Of a stretch of 64,000 bases of DNA, positions 25,771 through 34,604 are shown one piece after another. Source of the DNA: Lutibacillus sp052034115 (GTDB lineage: Bacteria > Actinomycetota > Actinomycetes > Actinomycetales > Dermatophilaceae); contig JBPOIZ010000011.1 in NCBI GenBank assembly GCA_052034115.1, positions 8,185-72,184 on the forward strand, in the 5' to 3' direction. Under the pieces are notes generated by a model. That model searched no databases. It saw nothing but the letters and a program-made list of their open reading frames with translations, and was not told where the DNA came from. Both the position numbers and the translations under genes were made by a program. Position 1 is the first letter of the stretch; the number at the start of each line of letters is the position of its first letter.

Positions 25771-26424
25771 ATGGCACCACACCCTATGGGCCCGCGCGGC
25801 CCGTTCGGAGCACATCACGGCCGGGGCCCGCGAGGCGGCAAGGGCGGACCCGGGGGATTCCCTGGGGGCCCTGGCGGCTTCCCCGGTCATCGGGGCGGCC
25901 CCTTCGGCCGCGGTCGCGGCGGATGGCAGACCAAGGATCTGCCCTCGGCCGGCGACGCGTCGTCGTGGTTCACCGGCCGACTGCCCAGCGACTGGTTCAG
26001 CGCGGTCGACGTCATCGTCGACCGTGAGGAGATCGTCGTCATCGGGACCCTGGTCGACGACGTGACCGACGCAGCCACCGCTGCCGGGCGGATCGCACGA
26101 TTCCGGGCCGACACCAAGGCCGACCGGATCGCCATCGCCGAGGAGGCCCAGGCCCGCTATGGCCGGACCGTCTCCTGGGGAGCGCGCCTCGGCGACACCG
26201 AGACCCTGTTCACCCACCTCGCCGTGCCGGTGATGACCCGGCTGCGGCAGCCGGAACGCCAAGTGCTCGACACCCTCGTCGACGCCGGGGTGGCCCGGTC
26301 CCGCTCCGACGCCCTCGGCTGGGCCGTCCGACTCGTCGGCGAGCATGCCGACGAGTGGCTCGGCGAACTGCGCAAGGCGATGGCGGAGGTCGACCGGGTC
26401 CGGCAGGAGGGGCCAGGACTCTGA
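25771..26424 (+). CDS. Gly/Pro-rich protein with possible ribbon-helix-helix-like C-terminus
   Basis: This 217-residue protein starts with about 50 residues rich in Gly, Pro, His and Arg (HGRGPRGGKGGPGGFPGG), then a mixed alpha/beta middle (about residues 60-145, DVIVDREEIVVIGTLVDD, FRADTKADRIAIAEEAQARYGRTVSWG), and a C-terminal helical part (about 150-217, MTRLRQPERQVLDTLVDAGVARSRSDALGWAVRLV) that reads like a ribbon-helix-helix-type region. I do not recognise the family. It has the clearest Shine-Dalgarno in the window (AGGAGG, 8 nt before ATG) and its own AT-rich promoter. Acidic middle with basic N-terminus could mean nucleic-acid contact; this is inference. Confidence 0.6.
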   Translation: MAPHPMGPRGPFGAHHGRGPRGGKGGPGGFPGGPGGFPGHRGGPFGRGRGGWQTKDLPSAGDASSWFTGRLPSDWFSAVDVIVDREEIVVIGTLVDDVTDAATAAGRIARFRADTKADRIAIAEEAQARYGRTVSWGARLGDTETLFTHLAVPVMTRLRQPERQVLDTLVDAGVARSRSDALGWAVRLVGEHADEWLGELRKAMAEVDRVRQEGPGL

Positions 26425-26486
26425 GCTCGGCCCGCCCGGCCATCTCGGTCCCGCGCACCTCGGTCCCGCAGACACCACCACCGAAC

Positions 26487-26557
26487 CACTACGACACTGG
26501 CCCGCCCAGCGGGCCAGTGTCACCCACTGGCCCGCCCAGCGGGCCAGTGTCGTAGTG
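26487..26557. repeat. 71-bp double palindrome
   Basis: Two hairpins follow each other: 26493-26521 (13-bp perfect stem, CCA loop) and 26525-26549 (11-bp stem, CCA loop), both built from CACTGGCCCGC and its complement. Outer arms of 14 bp (26487-26500 and 26544-26557) also pair, so the whole block is a near-perfect palindrome centred at 26522 and could form a cruciform or alternative hairpins. It lies between two genes on the same strand and could terminate transcription of the upstream gene. Confidence 0.85.
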
Positions 26558-26639
26558 CCGGGGGGCCGTCCGCCCTCAGGTCGGTCCCGAACCCGGAGCG
26601 ACCGCGCAGCGAACTCGCCCGCGGCCGCCATACCGGGTC

Positions 26640-26645
26640 TAGATT
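26640..26645 (+). promoter_or_regulatory. -10 box TAGATT of aminotransferase operon
   Basis: TAGATT ends 6 nt before the ATG at 26652. There is no Shine-Dalgarno sequence, so a leaderless transcript is likely. Confidence 0.6.
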
Positions 26646-26651
26646 CGCGCC

Positions 26652-27869
26652 ATGGGCCAGCCCTTTGCGGACCGGGAAAGCACGAGCGAGACCTTCGCGG
26701 CAGCCGTCAACCGCGGCAAGGTGGATGCCTATCGGCTGCTCGGACTCGACATTGTCATGGGTGCCCGCGAGGGCTCCTGGTTCGCTGATGCCTTCGACCC
26801 CGATCGTCGCTGGCTGAACTGTCACTGCAACGGCGGCGTGTTCAACCTCGGGCATCGGCATCCCGCCGTCGTCGCCGCCCTCCGGCACGCCCTCGACGAC
26901 CTCGACATCGGCAACCACCACCTCGTCTCCGGCTGGCGCGCTCGGCTGGCCCAACGCCTGGTCGCCACCACCGGAGGGCGGCTGCCCGGGGTCGTGTTCG
27001 GTGTCAGCGGCGGCGAGATCGTGGACCTCGCCGTGAAGGTGGCGCGCGGCGGCACCGGACGGCAAGGCGTCGTCTCGATCGTCGGCGGTTACCACGGGCA
27101 CACCGGACTGGCGATGGCCACCGGCGACGCGCAGTACCGCGACCCGTTCGGGACGACGTCCGGCGACTTCACCCAGGTGCCGTTCGGTGATCTTGAGGCG
27201 CTCGCCGGCGCGGTGGACGACCGCACGGCGGCAGTCATCCTCGAGGCGATCCCGGCCACGGCCGGTATGCCGCTGCCCCCGCCCGGCTACCTTGCCGCCG
27301 TCGGGCAGGTGTGCCGGGAGGCGGGAGCGGCATACGTCATCGACGAGATCCAGACCGGACTGGGCCGCACGGGCACGATGTGGAGCCATACCCAGGACGG
27401 TGCCGAGCCGGACATCGTCGTCATCGGCAAGGGCCTGTCCGCAGGGCTCTACCCGATCACAGCGGCCGTGATGTCGGCCCGCTTCCACCAGGTCATCGAC
27501 GACAACCCGTTCAGCCACATCTCCACCTTCGGGGGAGCAGAGCTCGGGTGCGTGGCGGGGTTGGCGGTGCTCGATATCGTCCAGGCCCCGGGCTTCCTCG
27601 ATCGAGTCGAGCAGGTCGGTCGGCAGATCGAGGAAGGCCTGCGCGCGATACCGGGCATCGAGTTGCGCCGACGGGGCCTGTTCATGGGAGTGAAGCTCGA
27701 CGGTCCCCTGGCTGGGGTGCGTGCCACCCGCTCGTTGATCGGGGCCGGCGTGTTTGCGATCTACGCGAACAACGACCCGTCCGTGCTCCAGCTGCTCCCA
27801 CCGCTGACCATCACCGACGAGGAGCTCGCGTGGCTCATCGCCACGCTGCGCGAGCGGCTCGCGTCATGA
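26652..27869 (+). CDS. Class III pyridoxal-phosphate aminotransferase
   Basis: This 405-residue protein has the class III aminotransferase layout: CHCNGGVFNLGHRHPAVVAAL, GVSGGEIVDLAVKVARGGTG (the usual Asn/Ala-rich phosphate-binding turn is GVSGGE), GYHGHTGLAMA, VIDEIQTGLGRTG (the PLP-ring Asp), and IVVIGKGLSAGLYP with the Schiff-base Lys. It transfers an amino group, as ornithine/GABA/acetylornithine-type enzymes do; its substrate is not clear. The overlap of 4 nt with the downstream gene (ATGA) ties it to an uncharacterised partner. The leaderless box at 26640 fixes the start. Confidence 0.85.
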   Translation: MGQPFADRESTSETFAAAVNRGKVDAYRLLGLDIVMGAREGSWFADAFDPDRRWLNCHCNGGVFNLGHRHPAVVAALRHALDDLDIGNHHLVSGWRARLAQRLVATTGGRLPGVVFGVSGGEIVDLAVKVARGGTGRQGVVSIVGGYHGHTGLAMATGDAQYRDPFGTTSGDFTQVPFGDLEALAGAVDDRTAAVILEAIPATAGMPLPPPGYLAAVGQVCREAGAAYVIDEIQTGLGRTGTMWSHTQDGAEPDIVVIGKGLSAGLYPITAAVMSARFHQVIDDNPFSHISTFGGAELGCVAGLAVLDIVQAPGFLDRVEQVGRQIEEGLRAIPGIELRRRGLFMGVKLDGPLAGVRATRSLIGAGVFAIYANNDPSVLQLLPPLTITDEELAWLIATLRERLAS

Positions 27870-28873
27870 TCGCCGACGCCAGCGACGTGGCCGGTCACGA
27901 CCCCGGCGGCAGCGGCGACCGGGCGGCCCAGGAACCCTTCGACGCGGCGCTCACCGAACCTGCCCTGGCCGACCTCGAGCGGGCGGTGGCTCACGCGCTA
28001 CACACCGGCGATCAGGGCGGCCTGGACGTCCTCGGCTACGGCGAGATCTCGCTCGTCCTGCGGTGGTCGGCCACCGCTCGTCCCGTCGACGTCGCCGCAC
28101 CCGAGCGCGGCGCCAGCCGCCCGGGTCTGGCCGTCAAACGACTCCCGCCGTTCGACACCATCGACTCGGCAAACCGCTATGGAGCGTTGATCCTCGAATA
28201 CGTCGACGCGGTCCGCGGCTGCGGCGTGGACGTCATACCGACGAGGTGGCGCACCACCCCCACCGATGGGTCACCCGGACGAACCAGCGGGTATGTCGTT
28301 CAGCCGGTCCTCCCGCCAGCCAGCCTGGGCCCGAACGTGCTGCGCGCGGACGCGAGCCAGACAGGAGCCCTGCTCGGCACCATCCTCGATGCCATCGATG
28401 CCGTGGTCGGGCCGCGCCTCGGCCTGGACGCCCAGCTGTCGAACTGGGCCTGGGATGGGCAGCGGGCCACCTACCTCGACGTCACCACCCCGTTGCTCAA
28501 CACCCCGGACGGCGCGACCCGCCTCGACCTGCGGCTGCTGACCGCACCGATGCCGGCCGCGGTGCGACCCCTGGTCCGCCGCGCCGTGGCTCCGGGTATC
28601 GTCGCCGCCTACCACCGGCCCCGCGACGTCGTCCTCGATCTGCTCGGCAACCTGCTCAAGGACGACCTCACCGACGCTGTCGAGGTCGGCCTCGCCCTGG
28701 CGGCCACCCGGGTCCGGCCGGCGCTCACCCGGGCCGAGGTCGACACGTTCTACGCGGCCAACTCGCGGTTGTGGGAGGTGCTGCTCCGGCTCCGCCTGGC
28801 GGATCGCTGGTGGCAACGCCGAGTGCGCCGCCGCGACTATCCGTTCCTGCTCCCAGGTCCGATCGCTCGTTAG
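27866..28873 (+). CDS. Uncharacterised protein coupled to aminotransferase (kinase-like)
   Basis: This 335-residue soluble protein overlaps the aminotransferase stop by 4 nt and should be made with it. Its sequence suggests a phosphotransferase-like fold: GGLDVLGYGEISLVLRW as a possible nucleotide-binding loop, LAVKRLPPF with a possible ATP-binding Lys, then YVVQPVLPPASLGPN as a hinge, and QLSNWAWDGQRATYLDVTTPLLN in the place of a catalytic/metal loop. It resembles DUF6206-type proteins, but I am not certain. The expected HxD catalytic motif is replaced. A role in modifying or binding the aminotransferase substrate is inferred from coupling only. Its TAG stop overlaps that of the convergent helicase gene. 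Confidence 0.6.
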   Translation: MIADASDVAGHDPGGSGDRAAQEPFDAALTEPALADLERAVAHALHTGDQGGLDVLGYGEISLVLRWSATARPVDVAAPERGASRPGLAVKRLPPFDTIDSANRYGALILEYVDAVRGCGVDVIPTRWRTTPTDGSPGRTSGYVVQPVLPPASLGPNVLRADASQTGALLGTILDAIDAVVGPRLGLDAQLSNWAWDGQRATYLDVTTPLLNTPDGATRLDLRLLTAPMPAAVRPLVRRAVAPGIVAAYHRPRDVVLDLLGNLLKDDLTDAVEVGLALAATRVRPALTRAEVDTFYAANSRLWEVLLRLRLADRWWQRRVRRRDYPFLLPGPIAR

Positions 28874-31800
28874 CGCCCGGCAACGCGCCGGGTCGACGCC
28901 CGCGGGGCGTCGACGTCGAGCAGCCCGGCGATGTCGTCCGCCGACAGCACTCCGGACGCCAGGGCGCCATCGTCGACCACGCGCGCGAACAGGTCACGCT
29001 TGCGCTCCTGCAGAGCCACGACCTTCTCCTCGATGGTCCCGGCCGAGACGAGCCGGTAGACCACCACGGGTTTGTCCTGCCCGATCCGGTGCGCCCGGTC
29101 GACCGCTTGGGCCTCGGCGGCCGGGTTCCACCACGGATCGAGGACGAAGACGTAGTCGGCCTCGGTGAGGGTGAGCCCGAAGCCGCCCGCCTTGAGACTG
29201 ATGAGGAATGCCGCCGCGGACCCGCTACGGAACTCCTCGATCCGCTTCTGTCGGTCCCTGGTGCGCCCGTCGAGGTAAGCCGTGCTCAGGCCCTCGGCGT
29301 CGAGCCGATCGCGGACCAACCGCAAGAAGGTCGTGAACTGGCTGAACACCAAGGCCCGATGCCCTTCCGAAGCGACCTCGCTCAGCAGCTCCACGAGGGT
29401 CTCCACCTTCGCCGAGTGCACTCCTGCATGAGCCTGGTCGACCAGGCCCGGATGGAGCGCGAGCTGGCGCAGCAGCGTCAGCGAGCGCAGGATCGCCACC
29501 CGGTTGCCGTCGGGGTCGGCGAGCAGCCCAAGCACCTTGGCCCGTTCGCGCTGCAGTTGACGCGCATAGATCCGCTCGTGCTGCGGGGCGAGCGGCACGT
29601 GGAGCACCTGGTCGGTCTTCGGCGGCAGATCGGAGGCGACCTGGTCCTTGGTGCGGCGGAGCATCAGCGGGCGGATGCGGCGGCGCAGCCGCTGAAGCAG
29701 CTCGGGACGCTCGCCGGACTCGATGGGCTTGCGATAGGTCCGGGTGAACCGCTCCGGGCTCGAGTACATCCCGGGAGCGGCCAGGGACAACATCGACCAC
29801 AGGTCCATGAGGGAGTTCTCCAGCGGCGTGCCGGTGACCGCGAGGGTGAACGGCGCACCGATCCGGCGGGCCGCCTGGTAGGTCTTCGACTGGTGGTTCT
29901 TGACGAACTGGGCCTCGTCCAGCACCAGCCCTGCCCACGGCAGCGCGGCGAACTCCTCGTCGTCGATCCGCAAGATCGCGTATGACGTGACCACCACGGC
30001 GGCCTGCGCCACGACGTCACCCAAAGCCGCACCACGTCGGCGGCCCGTCTCGGTGATGGCCACGATCGGCAGACCGGGGACGAACCGTTGGGCCTCACCG
30101 ACCCAGGTGCCGACGACGCTCGTCGGGGCCACGACGAGCACCGGCGCCGCGCGGCCACCGACCTCACCGCGGTCGGCGGCGCGCTGCAGGGCCGCCAGGA
30201 CTTGCAGGGTCTTCCCCAGGCCCATGTCGTCGGCGAGGATGCCACCGAGCTGGGCGTCCCACAGTGCCGCCAGCCAGCCGTACCCGTCCACCTGGTACGG
30301 CCGCAGCGTGGCCTGGACACCCTCTGGCACCGGCGGCGCCGGGCGATCCGCCAGCCCCCGCAATGCTGCGGCGCCCGAGGCCCAGCGGGCCGCCTGCCGA
30401 TCGACGACACCGAGCGCGACCAGCTCCTCCCACAGGCTCACATCGAACCGGCTCAGCCGCAGCCCCTTGCGCCGTGGATCGGCCAGTTCGCGGGCTTCGT
30501 CGATGAGCTCCCGCAGGGTGATCAGCTCGGGGGCATCCAGCGCGAAGTAGGCACCGGAGGGCAGGACCATGAGCTCGTCACCGCGCACCAGGGCCTGGAA
30601 GAGCGGCTCGAACGGGACCTCCTCTCCGCCCACCTCGACCGCGATGTGGAGGTCGAACCAGTCCTGCGCCCCGATCGCCGTGCTGCCCTCGGGCTCGCTG
30701 GTGCCCACCCGGACCAACGGCGTAGCGTCGATGCGCTCGTAGGACGGCAGCGCCCCGTCGATCTCGACCTCCACGTCCGGGTCGTCTTGAAGCTGCGGGA
30801 GCACGCGGTCGGCGAAGACGATCGCCGCCATACCGTGCAGGTCGCGGGTCGGCACCACCCGCCATTGCGCGTGGGGGGTGAACCGGTCCGGCGGCACCCG
30901 AAGATCCACCTCGTCGAGCACCGAGAGCCGACGGATCAGCCCCGCTTCGGCGTCGAGGTCACGAGCCGCGTCGAGGAGTTCGGCCGACGAGGGAACCGCC
31001 CGCAGCGTCGTGCGCCCGGTGTATGCCGATCCGCTCCATGCGGGCACCACGACTCGGCGCCCGCCGTCGCCATACGCGAAGCCGATCTCCACCCGCAGGG
31101 TCGACGGGGCCGGTGAGAGGACGCGCACCAGCACCCGGGGACCGGACGGCTCGGCGAAGTCGATACTGCCGTCGCTGGAGGTCAGCGGGGCGACCTGGCG
31201 CAGGTGGGGGAGGTACATCGCCAGGAACGACCCGACATCGTCGGCCGGCACCCGGACCAACCTGCCGTCCGCGACCAGGTCGCGCACCGAAGCCGGCACC
31301 GTGGCGGTCAACTCGACGAGGTGGACGTCGGACCCCTCGACCCGCACCAAGCCATGTGCCGGGTCGCCGACCAGCCAGGCCGTTGCACCCAGCTGCCTGA
31401 TCGGCTGAGCAGCGGCCCGGGGATGGGCGGCGGGAGGGCCAGCGTCGAGCGACCCTCCATCGGCCCCGCGGTCCACGGCAGCCACGCCGGCCACGCCGGC
31501 CTCGCCGTCCACGGCAGCCACGCCGGCCTCGCCGTCCAGGACGAGCGGAACGACCACCAGATCGTCACCGTCGGCCCGGACATCGAGCCGCACCGATGCG
31601 GCCGACGTTTCGAGCACCACGGACCCGGCCTGGTCGGGGTGACGCATGATGTCGACCCCGGCCGCACGCGCCGCGCGCAGGAGTGGCCACGCCGACGGGC
31701 CGAGGTCGTCGAGCACCACCTCGGGATTGCCGTAGCCGTAGACCGGCCGGCCCACCGCACGATGCGCCCGAAGGATCGCCACCAGCGCCTCGACATGCCG

Positions 31801-32379
31801 AGGGTCGGCGTTGATCGGCCGATAGGTCGCCTCGACCTCGGACCAGGTGAGGTTCTTCACCCACCGGCCGGTCTTCCCGAGTCGAGTCGGCGACAGGATG
31901 ACGCGACGCCGCTGCCGTTCCCCCCACCGGCTCACGACACCGTCGACCACGGTGATGAACAGACCCAGCGGCGGCGCGTCGGTGCGCGCCCGCGCCGAGC
32001 CGACCAGCAGCGGGCCGAGCGCCGCTCGCCAATCCTGCTCGGGCGGCTCGGCGCCGACGAGGGTGCTCCGCACGGTGAGCAGGACCGCGACGACATGTTT
32101 GCAGTCCGTGCGCATCGGACACGAACAGCGTCCGTACCACGTCGGCGGCACCGCATCGACGGGCGAGGATCGGGTGACGATCGTCGTATACGCCACGCCG
32201 CGAGAGCCGGACACTTCCGCCAGCAGCACCCGACCGCCGTCCCCGGCGACGACGGACCGCACCCGCTCCTCATCGGCATACATCTGGCCTCGCGCGACCG
32301 TGCCCCAGTCGGTGGCCGCGACCAGATCGGCCTCGGTGACCTGCGCGACCCACTGCGCGCTGTCCACCGAGCTGCCCAT
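28870..32379 (-). CDS. SWIM-SNF2 family DEAD/DEAH-box helicase
   Basis: This 1169-residue protein has a SWIM zinc finger near residue 85 (CSCPMRTDCKHVVAVLL, CxCxnCxH), a large middle region, and a SNF2 core: DDMGLGKTLQVLAAL (about 713-727), VAPTSVVGTW, LDEAQFVKNHQSKTYQ (about 818), TGTPLENSLMDLWSM, and the C-terminal lobe with FSQFTTFLRL and AHRIGQDKPVVVYRLV (about 1096). It is expected to translocate on DNA and remodel protein-DNA complexes, as in HepA/RapA-like bacterial SNF2 proteins. A Gly-Glu-Ala-Val repeat around residue 280-300 comes from a short tandem repeat. TAGCCT lies 6 nt before the ATG at 32379. Confidence 0.88.
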   Translation of the reverse strand: MGSSVDSAQWVAQVTEADLVAATDWGTVARGQMYADEERVRSVVAGDGGRVLLAEVSGSRGVAYTTIVTRSSPVDAVPPTWYGRCSCPMRTDCKHVVAVLLTVRSTLVGAEPPEQDWRAALGPLLVGSARARTDAPPLGLFITVVDGVVSRWGERQRRRVILSPTRLGKTGRWVKNLTWSEVEATYRPINADPRHVEALVAILRAHRAVGRPVYGYGNPEVVLDDLGPSAWPLLRAARAAGVDIMRHPDQAGSVVLETSAASVRLDVRADGDDLVVVPLVLDGEAGVAAVDGEAGVAGVAAVDRGADGGSLDAGPPAAHPRAAAQPIRQLGATAWLVGDPAHGLVRVEGSDVHLVELTATVPASVRDLVADGRLVRVPADDVGSFLAMYLPHLRQVAPLTSSDGSIDFAEPSGPRVLVRVLSPAPSTLRVEIGFAYGDGGRRVVVPAWSGSAYTGRTTLRAVPSSAELLDAARDLDAEAGLIRRLSVLDEVDLRVPPDRFTPHAQWRVVPTRDLHGMAAIVFADRVLPQLQDDPDVEVEIDGALPSYERIDATPLVRVGTSEPEGSTAIGAQDWFDLHIAVEVGGEEVPFEPLFQALVRGDELMVLPSGAYFALDAPELITLRELIDEARELADPRRKGLRLSRFDVSLWEELVALGVVDRQAARWASGAAALRGLADRPAPPVPEGVQATLRPYQVDGYGWLAALWDAQLGGILADDMGLGKTLQVLAALQRAADRGEVGGRAAPVLVVAPTSVVGTWVGEAQRFVPGLPIVAITETGRRRGAALGDVVAQAAVVVTSYAILRIDDEEFAALPWAGLVLDEAQFVKNHQSKTYQAARRIGAPFTLAVTGTPLENSLMDLWSMLSLAAPGMYSSPERFTRTYRKPIESGERPELLQRLRRRIRPLMLRRTKDQVASDLPPKTDQVLHVPLAPQHERIYARQLQRERAKVLGLLADPDGNRVAILRSLTLLRQLALHPGLVDQAHAGVHSAKVETLVELLSEVASEGHRALVFSQFTTFLRLVRDRLDAEGLSTAYLDGRTRDRQKRIEEFRSGSAAAFLISLKAGGFGLTLTEADYVFVLDPWWNPAAEAQAVDRAHRIGQDKPVVVYRLVSAGTIEEKVVALQERKRDLFARVVDDGALASGVLSADDIAGLLDVDAPRASTRRVAGR

Positions 32380-32385
32380 CCCGGC

Positions 32386-32391
32386 AGGCTA
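32386..32391 (-). promoter_or_regulatory. -10 box TAGCCT of SNF2 helicase
   Basis: TAGCCT on the minus strand ends exactly 6 nt before the ATG at 32379. It lies in the 38-nt gap after the bPH2 protein gene. Confidence 0.6.
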
Positions 32392-32417
32392 CCCCGCGGC
32401 TCGGACAGGTCCGGCGA

Positions 32418-33995
32418 TCACGGCGAAGGTGGCGGGGGCGGGGTCACCTGGACCGGCGGCCGCGGGGGCGGGGTCACCTGGACCGATGGTGGCGGGGGCG
32501 GGGTCACCTGGACCGGTGGCACAGCGCCGGAACCGTGCAGCCATTTCTCCGGTCCCGCTGTGGCCCGCCCGGCCCGTGCGGCCGCGGTCTCGTCCCGGAC
32601 CAGCTCGGCGGCCGTCGCCTCGGCCAGATGGGCCAGGGTCGGCACGACAGGTCCGGGAGTCGAGTGGATCTGCACCGTCGCAAGCCCGAGCCGGCGACTG
32701 AGCGGGCCCTGGCGGAGCCGAAGACTTTGCACCTTGGCGTGCGGCACGAGGATGAGTTCGCGGGTGAGCAGCCCGCGACGAAGCACCAGCGCCGTCCGGG
32801 TGAGCCGGTATGCCGTGCGCCTCCAGACGAGGGGGTCGACCCATCGAGCGGCCGCCGGCGCCCCGACGAAGCCCGCACCGGGCCCGATCCCGATCAGCCC
32901 GGCATCGATGACCGCCGCCGGTTCCTCCACCCCCAGATCCGGCAGCGCGAAAGCCAGCACCGACAAGGCCTCGTCCCGCGTGCCGACCGGGAGCAGGGTG
33001 GATGCCGCGAGCGCATCCTGGTGATCCCCGGTGAGTCCGAATCCGGCCACGTTGACCTGCACTGTCCACCAGCCAGGGAGCCGCCAGAGCAACGGTTGAC
33101 TCAACCGGACGGCCTGGATCCGCCCCGGCGGCACGGTCTGGGTGCGTCGCTCGAGCAGGCCCGAACGCACCCGTAGCCCGTCGGCAGCGGCGGCGGCGGT
33201 GAAGCCGAAACCGCGCACGAATCGCGACCAGGTGATGCCGACCATGGCCACGACGAACGGGCCGAGGCCACCGATGACCCCGAGGGGGGTCAATCGGCCG
33301 GTGGTTGCCGAGACGACCAGGGCACCGCCCACGAAGAGGCCGAACAACAGGGTGGGCGCCGACAAGGCGATGGATCCGAGGAGCCGGCCCAGCGGCAGCT
33401 CGAGCCACCGCTCCTCGGTCGCCATCGGGGCTGACGACGCGGCGTCGACGTGCAGCCCGGCGGCCCGGGCCAGCAGCCGGTTGCGCAGTTCGTGGGCGGC
33501 ATCGTCGGTGAGGTAGGCCAGGGACAGCGTGGACTTACCGGACCCGGCCACCTCGACGTCGAGGCGAGCCAGCCCGAAGATCCTCCCGAGCAGGGGTTGG
33601 ACGACATCGACACCCTGGATCCGGTCGAGTTGCGCGGACCGGTGTTGTCGGAAGAGCACCCCACTGCGGATCTCGATGGACTCTGTGGTGAGGCAGTAGC
33701 GGGTCATGCGCCAGGACAGGAAGGCCAGGCCCAGCAGACCAGCCAGGACGAGCAGGACGACGCCGCCCCCCGCGAGCCATGCCGTGCGCGACAGGCCGTT
33801 CGGGACGGTGACGCCATCGGGAAGGTCAGACCCCAGACCGACCCGGCGTTGGAGGAGGTCCTGCCCGAAGAAGAAGACCGCCACCGCGACCATCTGCCAG
33901 GACCGGACCAGCGGAGTCAGCGGGTGGACCCGAAGCCACTGCCCGTCGGTGCCGACCGGCGTGGCGGCGCCTGGGGTAGGAGAGGCCTCGCTCAT
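32418..33995 (-). CDS. YdbT/YdbS-like membrane protein with bPH2 (DUF304) domains
   Basis: This 525-residue protein has three bacterial PH (bPH2/DUF304) domains separated by membrane helices, the arrangement of YdbT. Signs include MTRYCLTTESIEIRSGVLFRQHRSAQLDRIQGVDVVQPLLGRIFGLARLDVEVAG, repeated later as VRSGLLERRTQTVPPGRIQAV and LVLRRGLLTRELILVPHAKVQSL. Helix pairs occur near residues 35-95 and 210-270. The C-terminal tail is a 10-residue repeat of the type PVQVTPPPPP encoded by an exact 30-bp tandem. The ATG at 33995 overlaps the stop of the small bPH2 gene by 4 nt. The pair in other bacteria is a membrane complex of unknown role. Confidence 0.82.
   Translation of the reverse strand: MSEASPTPGAATPVGTDGQWLRVHPLTPLVRSWQMVAVAVFFFGQDLLQRRVGLGSDLPDGVTVPNGLSRTAWLAGGGVVLLVLAGLLGLAFLSWRMTRYCLTTESIEIRSGVLFRQHRSAQLDRIQGVDVVQPLLGRIFGLARLDVEVAGSGKSTLSLAYLTDDAAHELRNRLLARAAGLHVDAASSAPMATEERWLELPLGRLLGSIALSAPTLLFGLFVGGALVVSATTGRLTPLGVIGGLGPFVVAMVGITWSRFVRGFGFTAAAAADGLRVRSGLLERRTQTVPPGRIQAVRLSQPLLWRLPGWWTVQVNVAGFGLTGDHQDALAASTLLPVGTRDEALSVLAFALPDLGVEEPAAVIDAGLIGIGPGAGFVGAPAAARWVDPLVWRRTAYRLTRTALVLRRGLLTRELILVPHAKVQSLRLRQGPLSRRLGLATVQIHSTPGPVVPTLAHLAEATAAELVRDETAAARAGRATAGPEKWLHGSGAVPPVQVTPPPPPSVQVTPPPRPPVQVTPPPPPSP
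32431..32520 (+). repeat. 30-bp in-frame tandem repeat, three copies
   Basis: Three 30-bp units (starts 32431, 32461 and 32491), each with GGGGTCACCTGGACCG, encode the Pro-rich tail of the bPH2 membrane protein. The repeats keep the reading frame. Confidence 0.85.
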
Positions 33996-34471
33996 AGACC
34001 GGAGAGCTGGGCCTGGCCGCGGGCGGCGAGCCGGTCCCGCAGCTGCGCCGCCTCGGTGGCCGCCAGACCGGGGATCCGCGCATCGGAGTGCGCCGAGGCA
34101 GTGTGCAACTGCACGCTGGCCAGCCCGAAGGACCGCACGATCGGACCGTCCTGGACGTCGACGTACTGCAACCGTCCGTAGGGGATGACTGCGAGCCGGC
34201 GCCAGATGCGCCCGCGGCGCACGAGCAGCTCCTCGGCACGCTCGGCATACCCCCAGGCGCTGACCTGGCGACCGACCAACCACCACAACCAGGCATACAG
34301 GGCGATGGGCAGTGCGACCAGCCAGAGCGGAAGACCGGCGCCCACCCGCAGCGCGAGCAGCGCCACGACAGCCAGCACCATGGGGATCGCCCACTCGAGG
34401 CGGCGCACGGTGGTGAGTTGAGGATCCACCGGCCGCCAGGTGACCGACGGGTCATCGAAGGGGTCCGTCAT
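33992..34471 (-). CDS. YdbS-like bPH2 (DUF304) domain protein
   Basis: This 159-residue protein has two membrane helices (AIPMVLAVVALLALRVG, LWLVALPIALYAWLWWLV) followed by one bPH2 domain (about residues 70-155, LLVRRGRIWRRLAVIPYGRLQYVDVQDGPIVRSFGLASVQLHTA), the classic YdbS architecture. Its stop overlaps the start of the larger YdbT-like gene by 4 nt, so both are cotranslated. The ATG at 34471 precedes MTDPFDDPSVTWRPVDPQL; a longer frame to 34669 reads Arg/Pro-rich sequence and is rejected. CAGGCT lies 7 nt upstream. Confidence 0.82.
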   Translation of the reverse strand: MTDPFDDPSVTWRPVDPQLTTVRRLEWAIPMVLAVVALLALRVGAGLPLWLVALPIALYAWLWWLVGRQVSAWGYAERAEELLVRRGRIWRRLAVIPYGRLQYVDVQDGPIVRSFGLASVQLHTASAHSDARIPGLAATEAAQLRDRLAARGQAQLSGL

Positions 34472-34592
34472 ACCTGGCAGCCTGCCACACCCGGCCTGGG
34501 GCCACCTCCGCCGCGAGCACGCCGCACCGGACCGGCCCCGCATCGCCGGTGTTCCGGTGCCCGGAAAGCCGGCCCCGGACTGCCGACGGCGG

Positions 34593-34598
34593 GATGCT
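34593..34598 (+). promoter_or_regulatory. -10 box GATGCT of hydrolase gene
   Basis: GATGCT ends 6 nt before the GTG at 34605. The first base is G rather than T, so the box is slightly weaker than its counterparts. Confidence 0.5.
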
Positions 34599-34604
34599 GA
34601 CCGG

